64,000 nucleotides of DNA, from positions 248,001 through 312,000 of the forward strand of contig NZ_CADFDB010000004.1 of the NCBI RefSeq assembly GCF_902832845.1, in the 5' to 3' direction. A program made the position numbers and the translations under genes. Source of the DNA: Burkholderia metallica. Lineage in GTDB: Bacteria > Pseudomonadota > Gammaproteobacteria > Burkholderiales > Burkholderiaceae. Shown here in pieces: positions 34,119 to 44,857 of the stretch (position 1 is its first letter; the number at the start of each line of letters is the position of its first letter). Below the pieces are notes generated by a model. The model made no database searches and was not told the DNA's origin. It saw only the letters and a program-made list of their open reading frames with translations.

Positions 34119-34320
34119 TGAAGTGTGCTTCGGCACGGTGAAGGCCTATTACCCGTTTAAGGGTTTTGGCTTCATCACGAGAGAGAAGGGGAAGGATGTG
34201 TTCTTCTACTTTCGCGATGTGAAGGATGAGTCCGACGTTTTTGAGGGGGCGAAAGTAAAGTTCGTCTTGAGCGCTGGCCAGAAGGGGCCCTGCGCGAAGC
34301 AGGTGGAGCGCATCGGGTAA
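34102..34320 (+). CDS. Cold-shock-domain protein of the retron cassette
   Basis: 72 aa, one OB-fold cold-shock domain: GTVKAYYPFKGFGFITRE carries RNP1 (KGFGFI) and GKDVFFYFRDV carries RNP2 (VFFYF against the usual VFVHF). It starts at ATG 34102, inside the last codons of the reverse transcriptase (17-base overlap), so the two are translationally coupled. Typical CspA proteins bind single-stranded RNA or DNA. Here it probably binds the msDNA or its RNA, or is the effector. I recall that one published retron type has a cold-shock partner, but the type number must be checked. Confidence 0.85.
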   Translation: MTNLSDEVCFGTVKAYYPFKGFGFITREKGKDVFFYFRDVKDESDVFEGAKVKFVLSAGQKGPCAKQVERIG

Positions 34321-34404
34321 CTTGCTATTTGGGGTTGTATCGCTGCTCGCAAGAGCGGGTTCGAACTGAGTTTGCGGAGCGATGAGGGCTTTGAGGAGCA
34401 AAGA

Positions 34405-34434
34405 AAAAGGGCCCAGCTTGCGCTGAGCCCTTTC
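34405..34434. terminator. Bidirectional terminator at the right end of the element
   Basis: A 9-bp stem with one wobble pair and a 4-base loop. On the minus strand it is followed by TTTTTCTTT, so it ends tRNA-Met transcription. On the plus strand it is followed by TTTCTG and can end the retron operon. It lies inside the element, so the element supplied the tRNA with a new terminator. Confidence 0.75.
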
Positions 34435-34437
34435 TGC

Positions 34438-34517
<80 letters not shown>

Positions 34518-34653
34518 GAAGACTTGAATTATGCAGATCGCCCGCCGGGCTGTCAACACCTTTTCCCGTCTTCCGTGAAAAAAGTTGCCGGCGGCCCGTT
34601 CCAGCCTCGTTGCGGGCGCGTTGCCTCGGACCGGCAACCGCCCGCCATCCGCG

Positions 34654-36312
34654 TCAATCCTGCGCGTAGATGTTCGAGTCCTTCGTCTCCTTGACGAACA
34701 ACAGACCGATCACGAAGGTGGCCAGCGCGATCACGATCGGATACCAGAGGCCCGAATAGATGTCGCCCTTCGCCGCGACGATCGCGAACGCGGTCGCCGG
34801 CAGGAAGCCGCCGAACCAGCCGTTGCCGATGTGATAGGGCAGCGACATCGACGTGTAGCGGATCCGCGTCGGGAACATCTCGACCAGCATCGCGGCGATC
34901 GGGCCGTACACCATCGTCACGTAGATCACGAGGATCGTTAGGATCACGATCGTCATCGGCCAGTTGAGCTGTGCCGGGTCCGCCTTCGGCGGGTAGCCGG
35001 CCGCCTTCAGCGTCGACGCGAGCGTCTTGTCGAACGCCGCCCCCTGAGCTTTCGCGTCGGCCGCCTTGCCGTCATACGCCGGGATCACCGTGTCGCCCAC
35101 CTTGATTTCGGCCAGCGTGCCGGCCGGTGCCGCGACGTTCTCGTAGTTCAGGCCGGCTTTCGCGAGCGCACTTTTCACGATGTCGCACGAGCTCGTGAAC
35201 TTCGACGTCCCCACCGGGTTGAACTGGAACGAACAGGTGGCCGGATCGGCGACGACCGAGATCGGCGCCTTCTGCGTCGCGAGTTCGAGCTGCGGGTTCG
35301 CGTAGTGCGTGAGTGCCTTGAACAGCGGGAAGTAGGTCAGCGCCGCGATCAGGCAGCCCGCGAGGATGATCGGCTTGCGGCCGATCTTGTCCGACAGCGA
35401 ACCGAAGAACAGGAAGAACGGCGTGCCGATCAAGAGTGCGATCGCGATCAGGATGTTCGCGCTCGCACCGTCGACCTTCAGCGTCTGCGTGAGGAAGAAC
35501 AGCGCGTAGAACTGGCCCGTGTACCACACGACGGCCTGGCCGGCGGTCAGGCCGACGAGCGCGAGGATCACGATCTTCAGGTTCTTCCACTGGCCGAACG
35601 CTTCGGTCAGCGGCGCCTTCGACGTCTTGCCTTCGGCCTTGATGCGCAGGAATACCGGCGATTCGTTCAGCTGCATCCGGATCCACACCGACACCGCGAG
35701 CAGCAGGATCGACGCGACGAACGGCACGCGCCAGCCCCAGCTGCCGAACGCCTCCTCTCCGATGAGCGTGCGCACGCCGAGGATCACGAGCAGCGACAGG
35801 AACAGGCCGAGCGTGGCGGTCGTCTGGATCCACGCGGTGTAGAAGCCGCGACGGTTGGCCGGCGCATGCTCGGCGACATAGGTCGCCGCGCCGCCGTACT
35901 CGCCGCCGAGCGCGAGGCCCTGCAACAGCCGCATCGCGATGAAGATCACGGGCGCGGCGATGCCGATCGACGCGTAGCCGGGCAGGAAGCCGACCACGAA
36001 CGTCGAGACGCCCATGATCACGATCGTCACGAGGAACGTGTGCTTGCGGCCGACGAGATCGCCGAGGCGGCCGAACACGATCGCGCCGAACGGCCGCACC
36101 GCGAAGCCGGCGGCGAAGCCGAGCAGCGTGAAGATGAAGGCGGCGGTCGGGTTGACGCCGGAGAAGAAGCTCTTGCTGATGTAGGCCGCGAGCGAGCCGG
36201 CCAGGTAAAAGTCGTACCACTCGAACACGGTGCCGAGCGACGACGCGAAGATCACCTTCTTCTCTTCGCCCGTCATCGGCGAGTGCGAAATTTGCCCGCC
36301 TAGGGTTGCCAT
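34654..36312 (-). CDS. MFS transporter, MHS family, with large loop insert
   Basis: 552 aa. It opens with VIFASSLGTVFEWYDFYLAG and has RLGDLVGRKHTF between helices 2 and 3 and GSLSDKIGRKP between helices 8 and 9, all typical of the metabolite:H+ symporter family (proline/betaine, dicarboxylates, shikimate). It is about 110 residues longer than usual because of a soluble, Ala/Lys-rich segment between roughly residues 335 and 445, before WPMTIVILTILVIYVTMVYG. GGAG lies about 8 bases before the ATG at 36312. Substrate unknown. Confidence 0.82.
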   Translation of the reverse strand: MATLGGQISHSPMTGEEKKVIFASSLGTVFEWYDFYLAGSLAAYISKSFFSGVNPTAAFIFTLLGFAAGFAVRPFGAIVFGRLGDLVGRKHTFLVTIVIMGVSTFVVGFLPGYASIGIAAPVIFIAMRLLQGLALGGEYGGAATYVAEHAPANRRGFYTAWIQTTATLGLFLSLLVILGVRTLIGEEAFGSWGWRVPFVASILLLAVSVWIRMQLNESPVFLRIKAEGKTSKAPLTEAFGQWKNLKIVILALVGLTAGQAVVWYTGQFYALFFLTQTLKVDGASANILIAIALLIGTPFFLFFGSLSDKIGRKPIILAGCLIAALTYFPLFKALTHYANPQLELATQKAPISVVADPATCSFQFNPVGTSKFTSSCDIVKSALAKAGLNYENVAAPAGTLAEIKVGDTVIPAYDGKAADAKAQGAAFDKTLASTLKAAGYPPKADPAQLNWPMTIVILTILVIYVTMVYGPIAAMLVEMFPTRIRYTSMSLPYHIGNGWFGGFLPATAFAIVAAKGDIYSGLWYPIVIALATFVIGLLFVKETKDSNIYAQD

Positions 36313-36538
36313 GAGTCGTCTCCAAGTCCCTTGATTTAGATGTGCGGCCGCCTCGGGTAAGCGGGCCTGTCGAGGATTATTGGTACGGAAACTTACGGCG
36401 GACTGACGCGCGCCGGCAAAACGGCTGCACGTTAACCCGCGCCGAATCGTCTGCTTCGTATAGCCATCGTGCCTTCAACGTCCGGCAAGTAGCCGGTTTC
36501 GACGTTGTTGCGGCGTGCTGCGGCGGTGCGCGTCAGGG

Positions 36539-38086
36539 TTAATCCGGGGGCGTATCGGTCAGCGGCAGGCTGACGCGTACGAGCGTGCCGGCGAGGCGCG
36601 GCGCGTGCTGGTACACGTGATCGTCGAGCGTCAGCGTGCCGCCGTGCTGCGTGGCGATCTCGCGCACGATCGCAAGGCCGAGGCCGCTGCCGTCGCCTTC
36701 GCGGCCGAGAATCCGGTAGAAGCGCTCGACGACGCGCTCGCGTTCGGCGGCCGGGATGCCGGGGCCGGTATCTTCGACTTCGAGATGCACGACCCGCGTC
36801 GCGGGCTCGGCGCGCACACGCACCGTGATGCGGCCGCCGTCCGGCGTGTAGCGGATCGCGTTGTCGATCAGGTTGCCGAGCATCTCGCGCAGCATCACCG
36901 GATGGCCGTCGACGTCGAGCGGCGTGTCGTCCGGCGGGCCTTCGTAGCCGAGATCCATCCGTTTCGCGAGCGCGGCCTGCACCCAGTCGCGCACCGCGCG
37001 CCGCGCGAGCGACGCGATCTCGACCGGCTCGAACGTCAGCCCGCTCGCACGGTTCTCGGCGCGCGCGAGCGCGAGCAACTGCGTGACGAGCCGCGCGGCC
37101 TGCTCGGAGCTGGTCGCGATCTGTTCGAGCGAGCGCTGCACGTCGGGCGGGACCGGATGGCGCAGCGCGAACTCGGCCTGCGTGCGCAGGCCCGCAAGCG
37201 GCGTCTTCATCTGATGGGCGGCGTCGGCGATGAAGCGCTTTTGCAGCGCCATGTTCTGTTCGAGGCGGGCGAGCAGGTCGTTGAACGACGTGACGAGCGG
37301 CTCGATCTCGGGCGGCGCGCGCTGCGCCTCGACGGGCGACAGGTCGTCGGGCCGCCGCGCGCGGATGTGCGCCTGCAGCGCGTTGAGCGGCGCGAGCCCG
37401 CGCGACAGCCCGAACCACACCAACAGGATCGCGAGCGGCAGGATCACGAACTGCGGCAGGATCACGCCCTTGATGATGTCGTTCGCGAGTGCGTTGCGCT
37501 TGTCGAGCGTTTCGCCGACCTGCACGAGCACGGGCTGCGTGGCGTCGGATCGCGGCAGCGCGACCGTCGTATAGGCGACGCGCACGTCGTTGCCGCGCAG
37601 CAGGTCGTCGCGAAACATGACGACGCCGGGCGGCGGCCGGTCCTCGTCGCGCGGCAGCGGCATGTCGGCTTCGCCCGCGACCAGCTCGCCGCGCGTGCCG
37701 AGCACCTGGAAGTAGACGCTGTCGACGTTGTCCGCGCGCAGGAAGTCGCGCGTCTGCTCCGGCAGCGTCAGCTCGGCGACGCCGTTGACCGGATGGATCT
37801 GCCGCGCGAGCACGTACGCGTTGGTCTCGAGCGCGCGATCGAACGGGCCGTTCGCGATCGTTTTCGCGACCAGATAGGTGACGGCGATGCTCATCGGCCA
37901 CAGCAGCAGCAGCGGCGCGAGCATCCAGTCGAGGATCTCGCCGAACAGCGAGCGCGGGCGTGGCGCCTCGGGCGCATCGGTTTCGTCGGGCGGGGCGAAC
38001 GGGTTTTCGTAGCGCGCGTCGCGCGCCTCGTCGGCGGCCGACGACGGCGCGCCGGTCGGTTGGCGGGGATGGGCCGGCGTGGCCAT
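36539..38086 (-). CDS. Sensor histidine kinase, TctE-like
   Basis: 515 aa. Two membrane helices (about 50-75 and 195-215) flank a periplasmic sensor of about 120 residues, then a HAMP-like linker. The kinase core has the H box FIADAAHQMKTPLAGL, N box MLGNLIDNAIRYTPDGG, G1 EDTGPGIP and G2 GSGLGLAIV. The periplasmic part and the HQMKTPLAGL box are like TctE, the sensor for tricarboxylate uptake. The start at 38086 follows the regulator's stop by 17 bases, so the two genes form one operon. No tctABC transporter is adjacent. Confidence 0.82.
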   Translation of the reverse strand: MATPAHPRQPTGAPSSAADEARDARYENPFAPPDETDAPEAPRPRSLFGEILDWMLAPLLLLWPMSIAVTYLVAKTIANGPFDRALETNAYVLARQIHPVNGVAELTLPEQTRDFLRADNVDSVYFQVLGTRGELVAGEADMPLPRDEDRPPPGVVMFRDDLLRGNDVRVAYTTVALPRSDATQPVLVQVGETLDKRNALANDIIKGVILPQFVILPLAILLVWFGLSRGLAPLNALQAHIRARRPDDLSPVEAQRAPPEIEPLVTSFNDLLARLEQNMALQKRFIADAAHQMKTPLAGLRTQAEFALRHPVPPDVQRSLEQIATSSEQAARLVTQLLALARAENRASGLTFEPVEIASLARRAVRDWVQAALAKRMDLGYEGPPDDTPLDVDGHPVMLREMLGNLIDNAIRYTPDGGRITVRVRAEPATRVVHLEVEDTGPGIPAAERERVVERFYRILGREGDGSGLGLAIVREIATQHGGTLTLDDHVYQHAPRLAGTLVRVSLPLTDTPPD

Positions 38087-38103
38087 CGCGGCGACGCCCG
38101 GGT

Positions 38104-38832
38104 TCAGCGCAGCGGCGTGCCGGCCACCGCGGGCTGGGGCGCGGCCGTGTCGGTCGGCGCGGCGGGCGCGACTTTCTCGAGGCAATAGCCGAGGCCGCGC
38201 ACGGTCGAGATCCGTACGCCGCTGGGTTCGATCTTCTTGCGCAGCCGGTGCACGTAGACTTCGATCGCGTTGTTGCTCACTTCCTCGCCCCATTCGCACA
38301 GATGGTCGACGAGCTGCTCCTTCGACACGAGCCGGCCGATCCGCTGCAGCAGCACTTCGAGCAGGCCGAGTTCGCGCGCGGAAAGATCGAGCACGCGATC
38401 GTTCGCATACGCGATCCGGCCGACCTGGTCGAACGCGAGCGAGCCGTGGCGCACGACGGTCGGGCCGCCGCCCGCGCCGCGCCGGGTCAGCGCGCGCACG
38501 CGCGCCTCGAGCTCGTTGAGTGCGAACGGCTTGGCCATGTAGTCGTCGGCGCCGAGGTCGAGCCCCTTCACGCGCTCGTCGACGCTGTCGGCGGCCGTCA
38601 GGATCAGCACGGGAAGGTTGGAATTGCGGGCGCGCAGGCGCTTGAGCACGTCGAGCCCGGACATTTTCGGGAGCCCGAGATCGAGGATCAGCAGGTCGAA
38701 GGTCTGCATCGACAGCGCGGTATCGGCGTCGACGCCGGTCTTCACGTGGTCGACCGCATAGCCCGATTGGCGGAGTGACCGGGTGAGGCCGTCCGCGAGT
38801 ATGCTGTCGTCTTCCGCGATGAGAATTCGCAT
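38104..38832 (-). CDS. OmpR-family response regulator, TctD-like
   Basis: 242 aa. The receiver domain starts [16 protein letters not shown] with the acidic pair, a phosphorylatable Asp in [13 protein letters not shown], and Lys in [14 protein letters not shown]. The winged-helix output domain ends with [20 protein letters not shown] and [10 protein letters not shown]. It is first in the operon with the histidine kinase. The start at 38832 gives the canonical N terminus; the longer frame would run into the recA promoter region. Confidence 0.87.
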   Translation of the reverse strand: MRILIAEDDSILADGLTRSLRQSGYAVDHVKTGVDADTALSMQTFDLLILDLGLPKMSGLDVLKRLRARNSNLPVLILTAADSVDERVKGLDLGADDYMAKPFALNELEARVRALTRRGAGGGPTVVRHGSLAFDQVGRIAYANDRVLDLSARELGLLEVLLQRIGRLVSKEQLVDHLCEWGEEVSNNAIEVYVHRLRKKIEPSGVRISTVRGLGYCLEKVAPAAPTDTAAPQPAVAGTPLR

Positions 38833-38926
38833 GGTGCTGACCGATGGCCGGCAGGGCGTTCGCGCCGGCCGGCTGTCTCCGAAGTTATTCGTATACAACG
38901 CAGCCTGCATTGCGGGCTTGCACAAA

Positions 38927-38948
38927 ACACTGTTTTTTTATACAGTGT
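38927..38948. promoter_or_regulatory. LexA (SOS) box upstream of recA
   Basis: A perfect inverted repeat with 7-base arms, ACACTGT and ACAGTGT, around 8 AT-rich bases; it contains CTGT-N8-ACAG (38930-38945), the LexA consensus of beta- and gamma-proteobacteria. It is about 75 bases upstream of the recA start and should make recA damage-inducible. The response-regulator gene starts about 95 bases to the other side. Confidence 0.85.
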
Positions 38949-39021
38949 CTGCATTCATGGGCAGCGCTTGATAGCGGGCGCGCCTCTTACAGACGCTGCT
39001 CATCATAGCAAAGGACGATTC

Positions 39022-40094
<1,073 letters not shown>

Positions 40095-40095
<1 letters not shown>

Positions 40096-40964
40096 TGATC
40101 GGGCGCCGAGGTCAGGCTGGCGAGCCGGAGGAGAGCGACGTGCCCGAAACGGCAGGCCGCTCCAGCCGGCGAGCCGGATCCTCGGGCGCCGATCGGCGGG
40201 GCGTGGGCAGCGATGCCGCGAACCGCACCGCGACGAGGGCATCCGACGATGCCCTCGTTTCGTTTGAGATTGCCGCACCGGCCGATCCGTTCGACGACGA
40301 TGAATCGTTCGACGCGCACGACCGCCCCCGCCGTCGTGTTTCCGGTGTCAGCTTCCCGGGCGATCGCGCACCCGATGCGTCGGCGCCGGCCAGGGAAGAC
40401 GTCTATACACGCAGCAGCCAGCATCCACGCCGCACGCGTCGAGCATCGGGCGCTGCCGCCGGCAGTGCTTCCGGTGAAGCCGCCGGCGCCGGCGAGCGCA
40501 AATCATCGAAGCCGCAGCGGTCGTTGAAGGGGCGCGCACTCGGCTATCTGTCCAGGCGCGAATACAGCCGCACCGAACTCGCGCGCAAGCTGGCGCCCTA
40601 CGTCGGCGAAGACGAATCCGTCGAGCCCGTGCTCGATGCGCTGGAGCAGGAAGGGTGGCTGTCCGATGCACGCTTTGCCGAGAGTCTCGTGCATCGTCGC
40701 GCGTCGCGTGTCGGTGTCGCACGCATCGTCAGCGAGCTGAAGCGGCATGCGGTGGGCGACACGCTCGTCGAGGAGGTGAATGCGCAGCTGCGCGAGACCG
40801 AATGGGCGCGCGCGCAGGCCGTCTGGCGCAAGAAATTCGGTGCACTGCCGCAAACGCCGGCCGAGCGTGCGAAGCAGGCGCGCTTTCTTGCCGCGCGCGG
40901 CTTCTCGAGCGCGACCATCGTGAAGTTGCTGAAGGTCGGCGACGATTTCCCGATCGACGACTGA
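40095..40964 (+). CDS. recX: Regulatory protein RecX with long N-terminal extension
   Basis: 289 aa if it starts at the ATG that overlaps the recA TGA. The last 145 residues are RecX: SLKGRALGYLSRREYSRTEL, EQEGWLSDARFAESLVHRR, RVGVARIVSELKRHAVGD, KQARFLAARGFSSATIVKLL. The first 145 are low-complexity and charged (RRAGSSGADRRGVGSD, then DPFDDDESFDAHDRPRR), probably disordered. Typical RecX is about 150-160 aa, so the extension is unusual in length. RecX caps RecA filaments and limits their activity; transcription from the SOS-controlled recA promoter is expected. Confidence 0.88.
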
Positions 40965-41110
40965 GCATGCCGATCGCGCGCGTGGCGCGCGATTTTGCTG
41001 CAACGCAACCCCTTCCGGACAGGCGGGAATACCCGCCGTCGCGTCCAACTGTCTCAAATACCCAATATGCTAAAATCCGTGGGTTTTCCTCTTCGGCCTC
41101 AACCTCCAGC

Positions 41111-41719
41111 ATGCCGCTACCCGAGCCCGTGCCCCGTCAGTTGCGACATCGACGCGCAATCCGAGCGGAAGCTTACGAGCGCGGCGACGGCTTGTGGGAT
41201 ATCGAAGCCTGCCTGACCGACCACAAGCCGCGCGATGTCGCGCTTGCGTCGGGCATCCGGCCCCAGGGCCTGCCGATCCACGAACTCTGGCTGCGCGTGA
41301 CTATCGATCGTGACCTCAATGTCGTCGACGCCGAAGCGTCTTCGGAATGGGTTCCCTATCCCGGTCACTGTCAATCCGCCTCTCCCGCCTATCGGGCCCT
41401 TATCGGGCTCAATCTCTTCCGCAACTTCCGCCGCAATGCGAACCGGCTGCTCGCCGGCGTCGCAGGCTGCTCCCATCTCACCGAACTGTGCGCGGTGCTG
41501 CCGACGGCAGCGATCCAGGCGTTCGCCGGGGAGGTGTGGAACGTGCGTGAAGAAGGCGGCGAAGGGCCGGATCACGACGGCGCGCACGACGACGCACCTT
41601 TCCAGCTCGGCCGCTGCCGGGCGTTGCGGTTCGACGGCGAGGTCGTGCGGCAGTATTACCCGCGCTGGTATGGCGCGAGCCGGCCGGACGTGCCCGGTGA
41701 TGGCAGCACGAAGGAATGA
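41111..41719 (+). CDS. DUF2889 family protein
   Basis: 202 aa. The segment LRHRRAIRAEAYERGDGLWD, then IEACLTDHKPRDV, ELWLRVTIDRDLNVVDAEAS and CSHLTELCAVLPTAAIQAFA, is the DUF2889 pattern commonly found beside recX and sucC in Burkholderia. Function is not known. The ATG at 41111 is the natural start of this domain; earlier in-frame ATGs add a non-conserved stretch overlapping recX. A stretch of AT-richer sequence around 41060-41080 may be its promoter. Confidence 0.75.
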   Translation: MPLPEPVPRQLRHRRAIRAEAYERGDGLWDIEACLTDHKPRDVALASGIRPQGLPIHELWLRVTIDRDLNVVDAEASSEWVPYPGHCQSASPAYRALIGLNLFRNFRRNANRLLAGVAGCSHLTELCAVLPTAAIQAFAGEVWNVREEGGEGPDHDGAHDDAPFQLGRCRALRFDGEVVRQYYPRWYGASRPDVPGDGSTKE

Positions 41720-41787
41720 ACGGAAATCATTCGAAGAAGCGTCTTAAGCGACTTTTCATCCAACTCTCAGACTGAAGGGAATCACGC

Positions 41788-42954
41788 ATGAAGATTCACG
41801 AGTACCAGGGTAAGGAAATCCTGCGGAAATTCGGAGTCGCGGTACCGCGCGGCAAGCCGGCGTTCTCGGTGGAGGACGCTGTCAAGGTGGCAGAAGAGCT
41901 CGGCGGCCCGGTCTGGGTCGTGAAGGCTCAGATTCACGCAGGCGGCCGCGGTAAAGGCGGCGGCGTGAAGGTGGCGAAGTCGATCGAGCAGGTCCGCGAA
42001 TACGCGAGCCAGATCCTCGGCATGCAGCTCGTCACGCACCAGACCGGTCCGGAAGGCCAGAAGGTCAACCGCCTGATGATCGAAGAAGGCGCCGACATCA
42101 AGCAGGAACTGTATGTCAGCCTCGTCGTCGATCGCATCTCGCAAAAGATCGTTCTGATGGGTTCGAGCGAAGGCGGCATGGACATCGAAGAAGTCGCCGA
42201 AAAGCACCCGGAACTGATCCACAAGGTCATCGTGGAGCCGTCGACGGGCCTGCTCGACGCACAAGCCGACGACCTCGCCGCGAAGATCGGCGTGCCGGCC
42301 GCTTCGATTCCGCAAGCGCGCGCGATCCTGCAAGGTCTGTACAAGGCATTCTGGGAAACCGACGCATCGCTGGCCGAAATCAACCCGCTGAACGTCTCCG
42401 GCGACGGCAAGGTCATCGCACTCGACGCGAAGTTCAACTTCGACTCGAACGCGCTGTTCCGCCACCCGGAAATCGTCGCGTACCGCGATCTGGACGAAGA
42501 AGATCCGGCTGAAATCGAAGCGTCGAAGTTCGACCTCGCGTACATCTCGCTCGACGGCAACATCGGCTGTCTCGTGAACGGCGCGGGCCTCGCGATGGCG
42601 ACGATGGACACCATCAAGCTGTTCGGCGGCGAGCCGGCGAACTTCCTGGACGTCGGCGGTGGCGCCACGACCGAGAAGGTTACGGAAGCGTTCAAGCTGA
42701 TGCTGAAGAACCCGGATCTGAAGGCGATCCTCGTGAACATCTTCGGCGGCATCATGCGCTGCGACGTGATCGCGGAAGGCGTGATCGCCGGTTCGAAGGC
42801 CGTGAACCTGAACGTGCCGCTCGTCGTGCGCATGAAGGGCACGAACGAAGACCTCGGCAAGAAGATGCTGGCCGATTCGGGCCTGCCGATCATCTCGGCG
42901 GACAGCATGGAAGAGGCTGCGCAGAAGGTCGTCGCGGCTGCCGCAGGCAAGTAA
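41788..42954 (+). CDS. sucC: Succinyl-CoA synthetase, beta subunit
   Basis: 388 aa. The opening [20 protein letters not shown], the ATP-grasp region ([35 protein letters not shown]) and the C-terminal ligase part ([17 protein letters not shown]) fix the identity. With SucD it converts succinyl-CoA to succinate in the TCA cycle, making ATP or GTP. AGGG stands before the ATG. It is followed after 64 bases by sucD. Confidence 0.97.
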   Translation: MKIHEYQGKEILRKFGVAVPRGKPAFSVEDAVKVAEELGGPVWVVKAQIHAGGRGKGGGVKVAKSIEQVREYASQILGMQLVTHQTGPEGQKVNRLMIEEGADIKQELYVSLVVDRISQKIVLMGSSEGGMDIEEVAEKHPELIHKVIVEPSTGLLDAQADDLAAKIGVPAASIPQARAILQGLYKAFWETDASLAEINPLNVSGDGKVIALDAKFNFDSNALFRHPEIVAYRDLDEEDPAEIEASKFDLAYISLDGNIGCLVNGAGLAMATMDTIKLFGGEPANFLDVGGGATTEKVTEAFKLMLKNPDLKAILVNIFGGIMRCDVIAEGVIAGSKAVNLNVPLVVRMKGTNEDLGKKMLADSGLPIISADSMEEAAQKVVAAAAGK

Positions 42955-43018
42955 CGCTATCGAATACGCATGGCGGCGCGGCTGGCACGCGACGCCAATC
43001 GAACAGAGGTCAAAATAC

Positions 43019-43900
43019 ATGTCGATTCTGATCAACAAGGACACGAAGGTCATCACGCAGGGCATTACCGGCAAAACCGGTCAATTCCATACGCGCGCCT
43101 GCCGTGAATACGCAAACGGCCGCGAAGCATTCGTCGCGGGCGTGAACCCGAAGAAGGCCGGCGAAGATTTCGAAGGCATTCCGATCTACGCGAGCGTCAA
43201 GGAAGCGAAGGCCGAAACCGGCGCGACCGTGTCGGTCATCTACGTTCCGCCGGCAGGCGCAGCGGCTGCGATCTGGGAAGCGGTCGAAGCCGATCTGGAT
43301 CTCGCGATCTGCATCACGGAAGGCATCCCCGTGCGCGACATGATCGAAGTGAAGGACCGCATGCGCCGCGAAGGCCGCAAGACGCTGCTGCTCGGGCCGA
43401 ACTGCCCGGGCACGATCACGCCGGACGAGCTGAAGATCGGCATCATGCCGGGTCACATCCACCGCAAGGGCCGCATCGGCGTCGTGTCGCGTTCGGGCAC
43501 GCTGACGTATGAAGCGGTTGCGCAGCTGACGGCACTCGGCCTCGGCCAGTCGTCGGCAGTCGGCATCGGCGGCGACCCGATCAACGGTCTGAAGCACATC
43601 GACGTGATGAAGATGTTCAACGACGATCCGGATACGGATGCGGTCGTGATGATCGGCGAAATCGGCGGTCCGGACGAAGCGAACGCCGCCGAGTGGATCA
43701 AGGACAACATGAAGAAGCCGGTCGTCGGCTTCATCGCTGGTGTCACGGCGCCTCCGGGCAAGCGCATGGGCCACGCCGGCGCGCTGATCTCGGGCGGTGC
43801 GGATACGGCCGAAGCGAAGCTGGAAATCATGGAAGCGTGCGGCATCACCGTCACGCGCAACCCGTCGGAAATGGGCCGTCTGCTGAAGAAGGCGCTGTAA
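43019..43900 (+). CDS. sucD: Succinyl-CoA synthetase, alpha subunit
   Basis: 293 aa. It opens with [21 protein letters not shown]; the CoA-binding Rossmann part has [14 protein letters not shown], and the phosphorylated histidine lies in [18 protein letters not shown]. It forms the SucCD complex with the preceding gene. A strong terminator 24 bases after the stop ends the operon. Confidence 0.97.
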   Translation: MSILINKDTKVITQGITGKTGQFHTRACREYANGREAFVAGVNPKKAGEDFEGIPIYASVKEAKAETGATVSVIYVPPAGAAAAIWEAVEADLDLAICITEGIPVRDMIEVKDRMRREGRKTLLLGPNCPGTITPDELKIGIMPGHIHRKGRIGVVSRSGTLTYEAVAQLTALGLGQSSAVGIGGDPINGLKHIDVMKMFNDDPDTDAVVMIGEIGGPDEANAAEWIKDNMKKPVVGFIAGVTAPPGKRMGHAGALISGGADTAEAKLEIMEACGITVTRNPSEMGRLLKKAL

Positions 43901-43923
43901 TATTTCCCCCGGGTTCGTCCTGC

Positions 43924-43953
43924 AGAAAACGCCGGCATTGCCGGCGTTTTTTG
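43924..43953 (+). terminator. Terminator of sucCD
   Basis: AACGCCGGCA and TGCCGGCGTT form a GC-rich stem with a minimal loop, followed by TTTTTTG. It is 24 bases after the sucD stop codon. Confidence 0.85.
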
Positions 43954-44055
43954 TTATGCTCGCGCAATGAATTCGTAAGCACCGGGCATGCGTCGCGCAT
44001 GTGCCGGCGATGAACCGGGCCGCCTGCGAGCGGCCGCTGTCCTGTCCTCACGGCC

Positions 44056-44760
44056 ATGCTCGAATTCCTGACGTCGCTGCATTGGGGCGCCGTATTCCAG
44101 ATCGTCATCATCGATATCCTGCTCGGCGGCGACAACGCGGTCGTGATCGCGCTCGCATGCCGCAACCTGCCGCCGAACCAGCGGCTGCGCGGTGTCGTCT
44201 GGGGCACCGCGGGGGCGATCCTGCTGCGTGTCGCGCTGATCACGTTCGCGGTCGCGCTGCTCGACGTGCCGTTCCTGAAGTTGGGCGGCGGGCTGCTGCT
44301 GCTGTGGATCGGCATCAAGCTGATGGCGCCGGCCGACGACGCGCACGACGACATCAAGCCGGCCAGCCGGCTGTGGGACGCCGTGAAGACGATCGTGATC
44401 GCCGACGCGGTGATGAGCCTAGACAACGTGATCGCGATCGCCGGCGCGGCCGAACAGGCCGATCCGTCGCACCGGATCCCGCTCGTGATCTTCGGGCTCG
44501 TCGTCAGCGTGCCGATCATCGTGTGGGGCAGCACGCTGGTGCTGAAGCTGCTCGACCGATTCCCGATCGTCGTGGCGCTCGGCGCCGGGCTGCTCGGCTG
44601 GATCGCGGGCGGGCTGATCGTGAACGATCCGGTCGGCGATCGCTGGGCGGTGCTCGATACGCAGCCGGTGCTCTACGGCGCGAGCATTGCGGGCGCGCTG
44701 TTCGTCGTGGCGATCGGCTACGCGCTCAGGCGCCGCAGCGGCACCCCGCGCGCTCACTGA
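44056..44760 (+). CDS. TerC family membrane protein (YjbE type)
   Basis: 234 aa with about seven membrane helices. The conserved acidic signatures are present: [20 protein letters not shown] (TM1/loop) and [19 protein letters not shown]. These are the metal-binding positions of the TerC family, linked to manganese export and metal loading of exported proteins. It lies between sucCD and the pilin gene, with its own terminator after it. Confidence 0.85.
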   Translation: MLEFLTSLHWGAVFQIVIIDILLGGDNAVVIALACRNLPPNQRLRGVVWGTAGAILLRVALITFAVALLDVPFLKLGGGLLLLWIGIKLMAPADDAHDDIKPASRLWDAVKTIVIADAVMSLDNVIAIAGAAEQADPSHRIPLVIFGLVVSVPIIVWGSTLVLKLLDRFPIVVALGAGLLGWIAGGLIVNDPVGDRWAVLDTQPVLYGASIAGALFVVAIGYALRRRSGTPRAH

Positions 44761-44810
44761 CACTGGCCATCCGGCCGACTGCCGGATTCGGACCCCGCTG
44801 GCTACGATCG

Positions 44811-44841
44811 AGACGCCTGCCTCTACCGGCAGGCGTTTTTC
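44811..44841 (+). terminator. Terminator of the terC-like gene
   Basis: CGCCTGCC pairs with GGCAGGCG around a short loop and is followed by TTTTTCG. It stands about 50 bases after the terC-like stop and just before the pilin ribosome-binding site, so the pilin gene must have either read-through or a promoter overlapping it. Confidence 0.8.
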
Positions 44842-44857
44842 GTTTCCGGAGCCTGCC

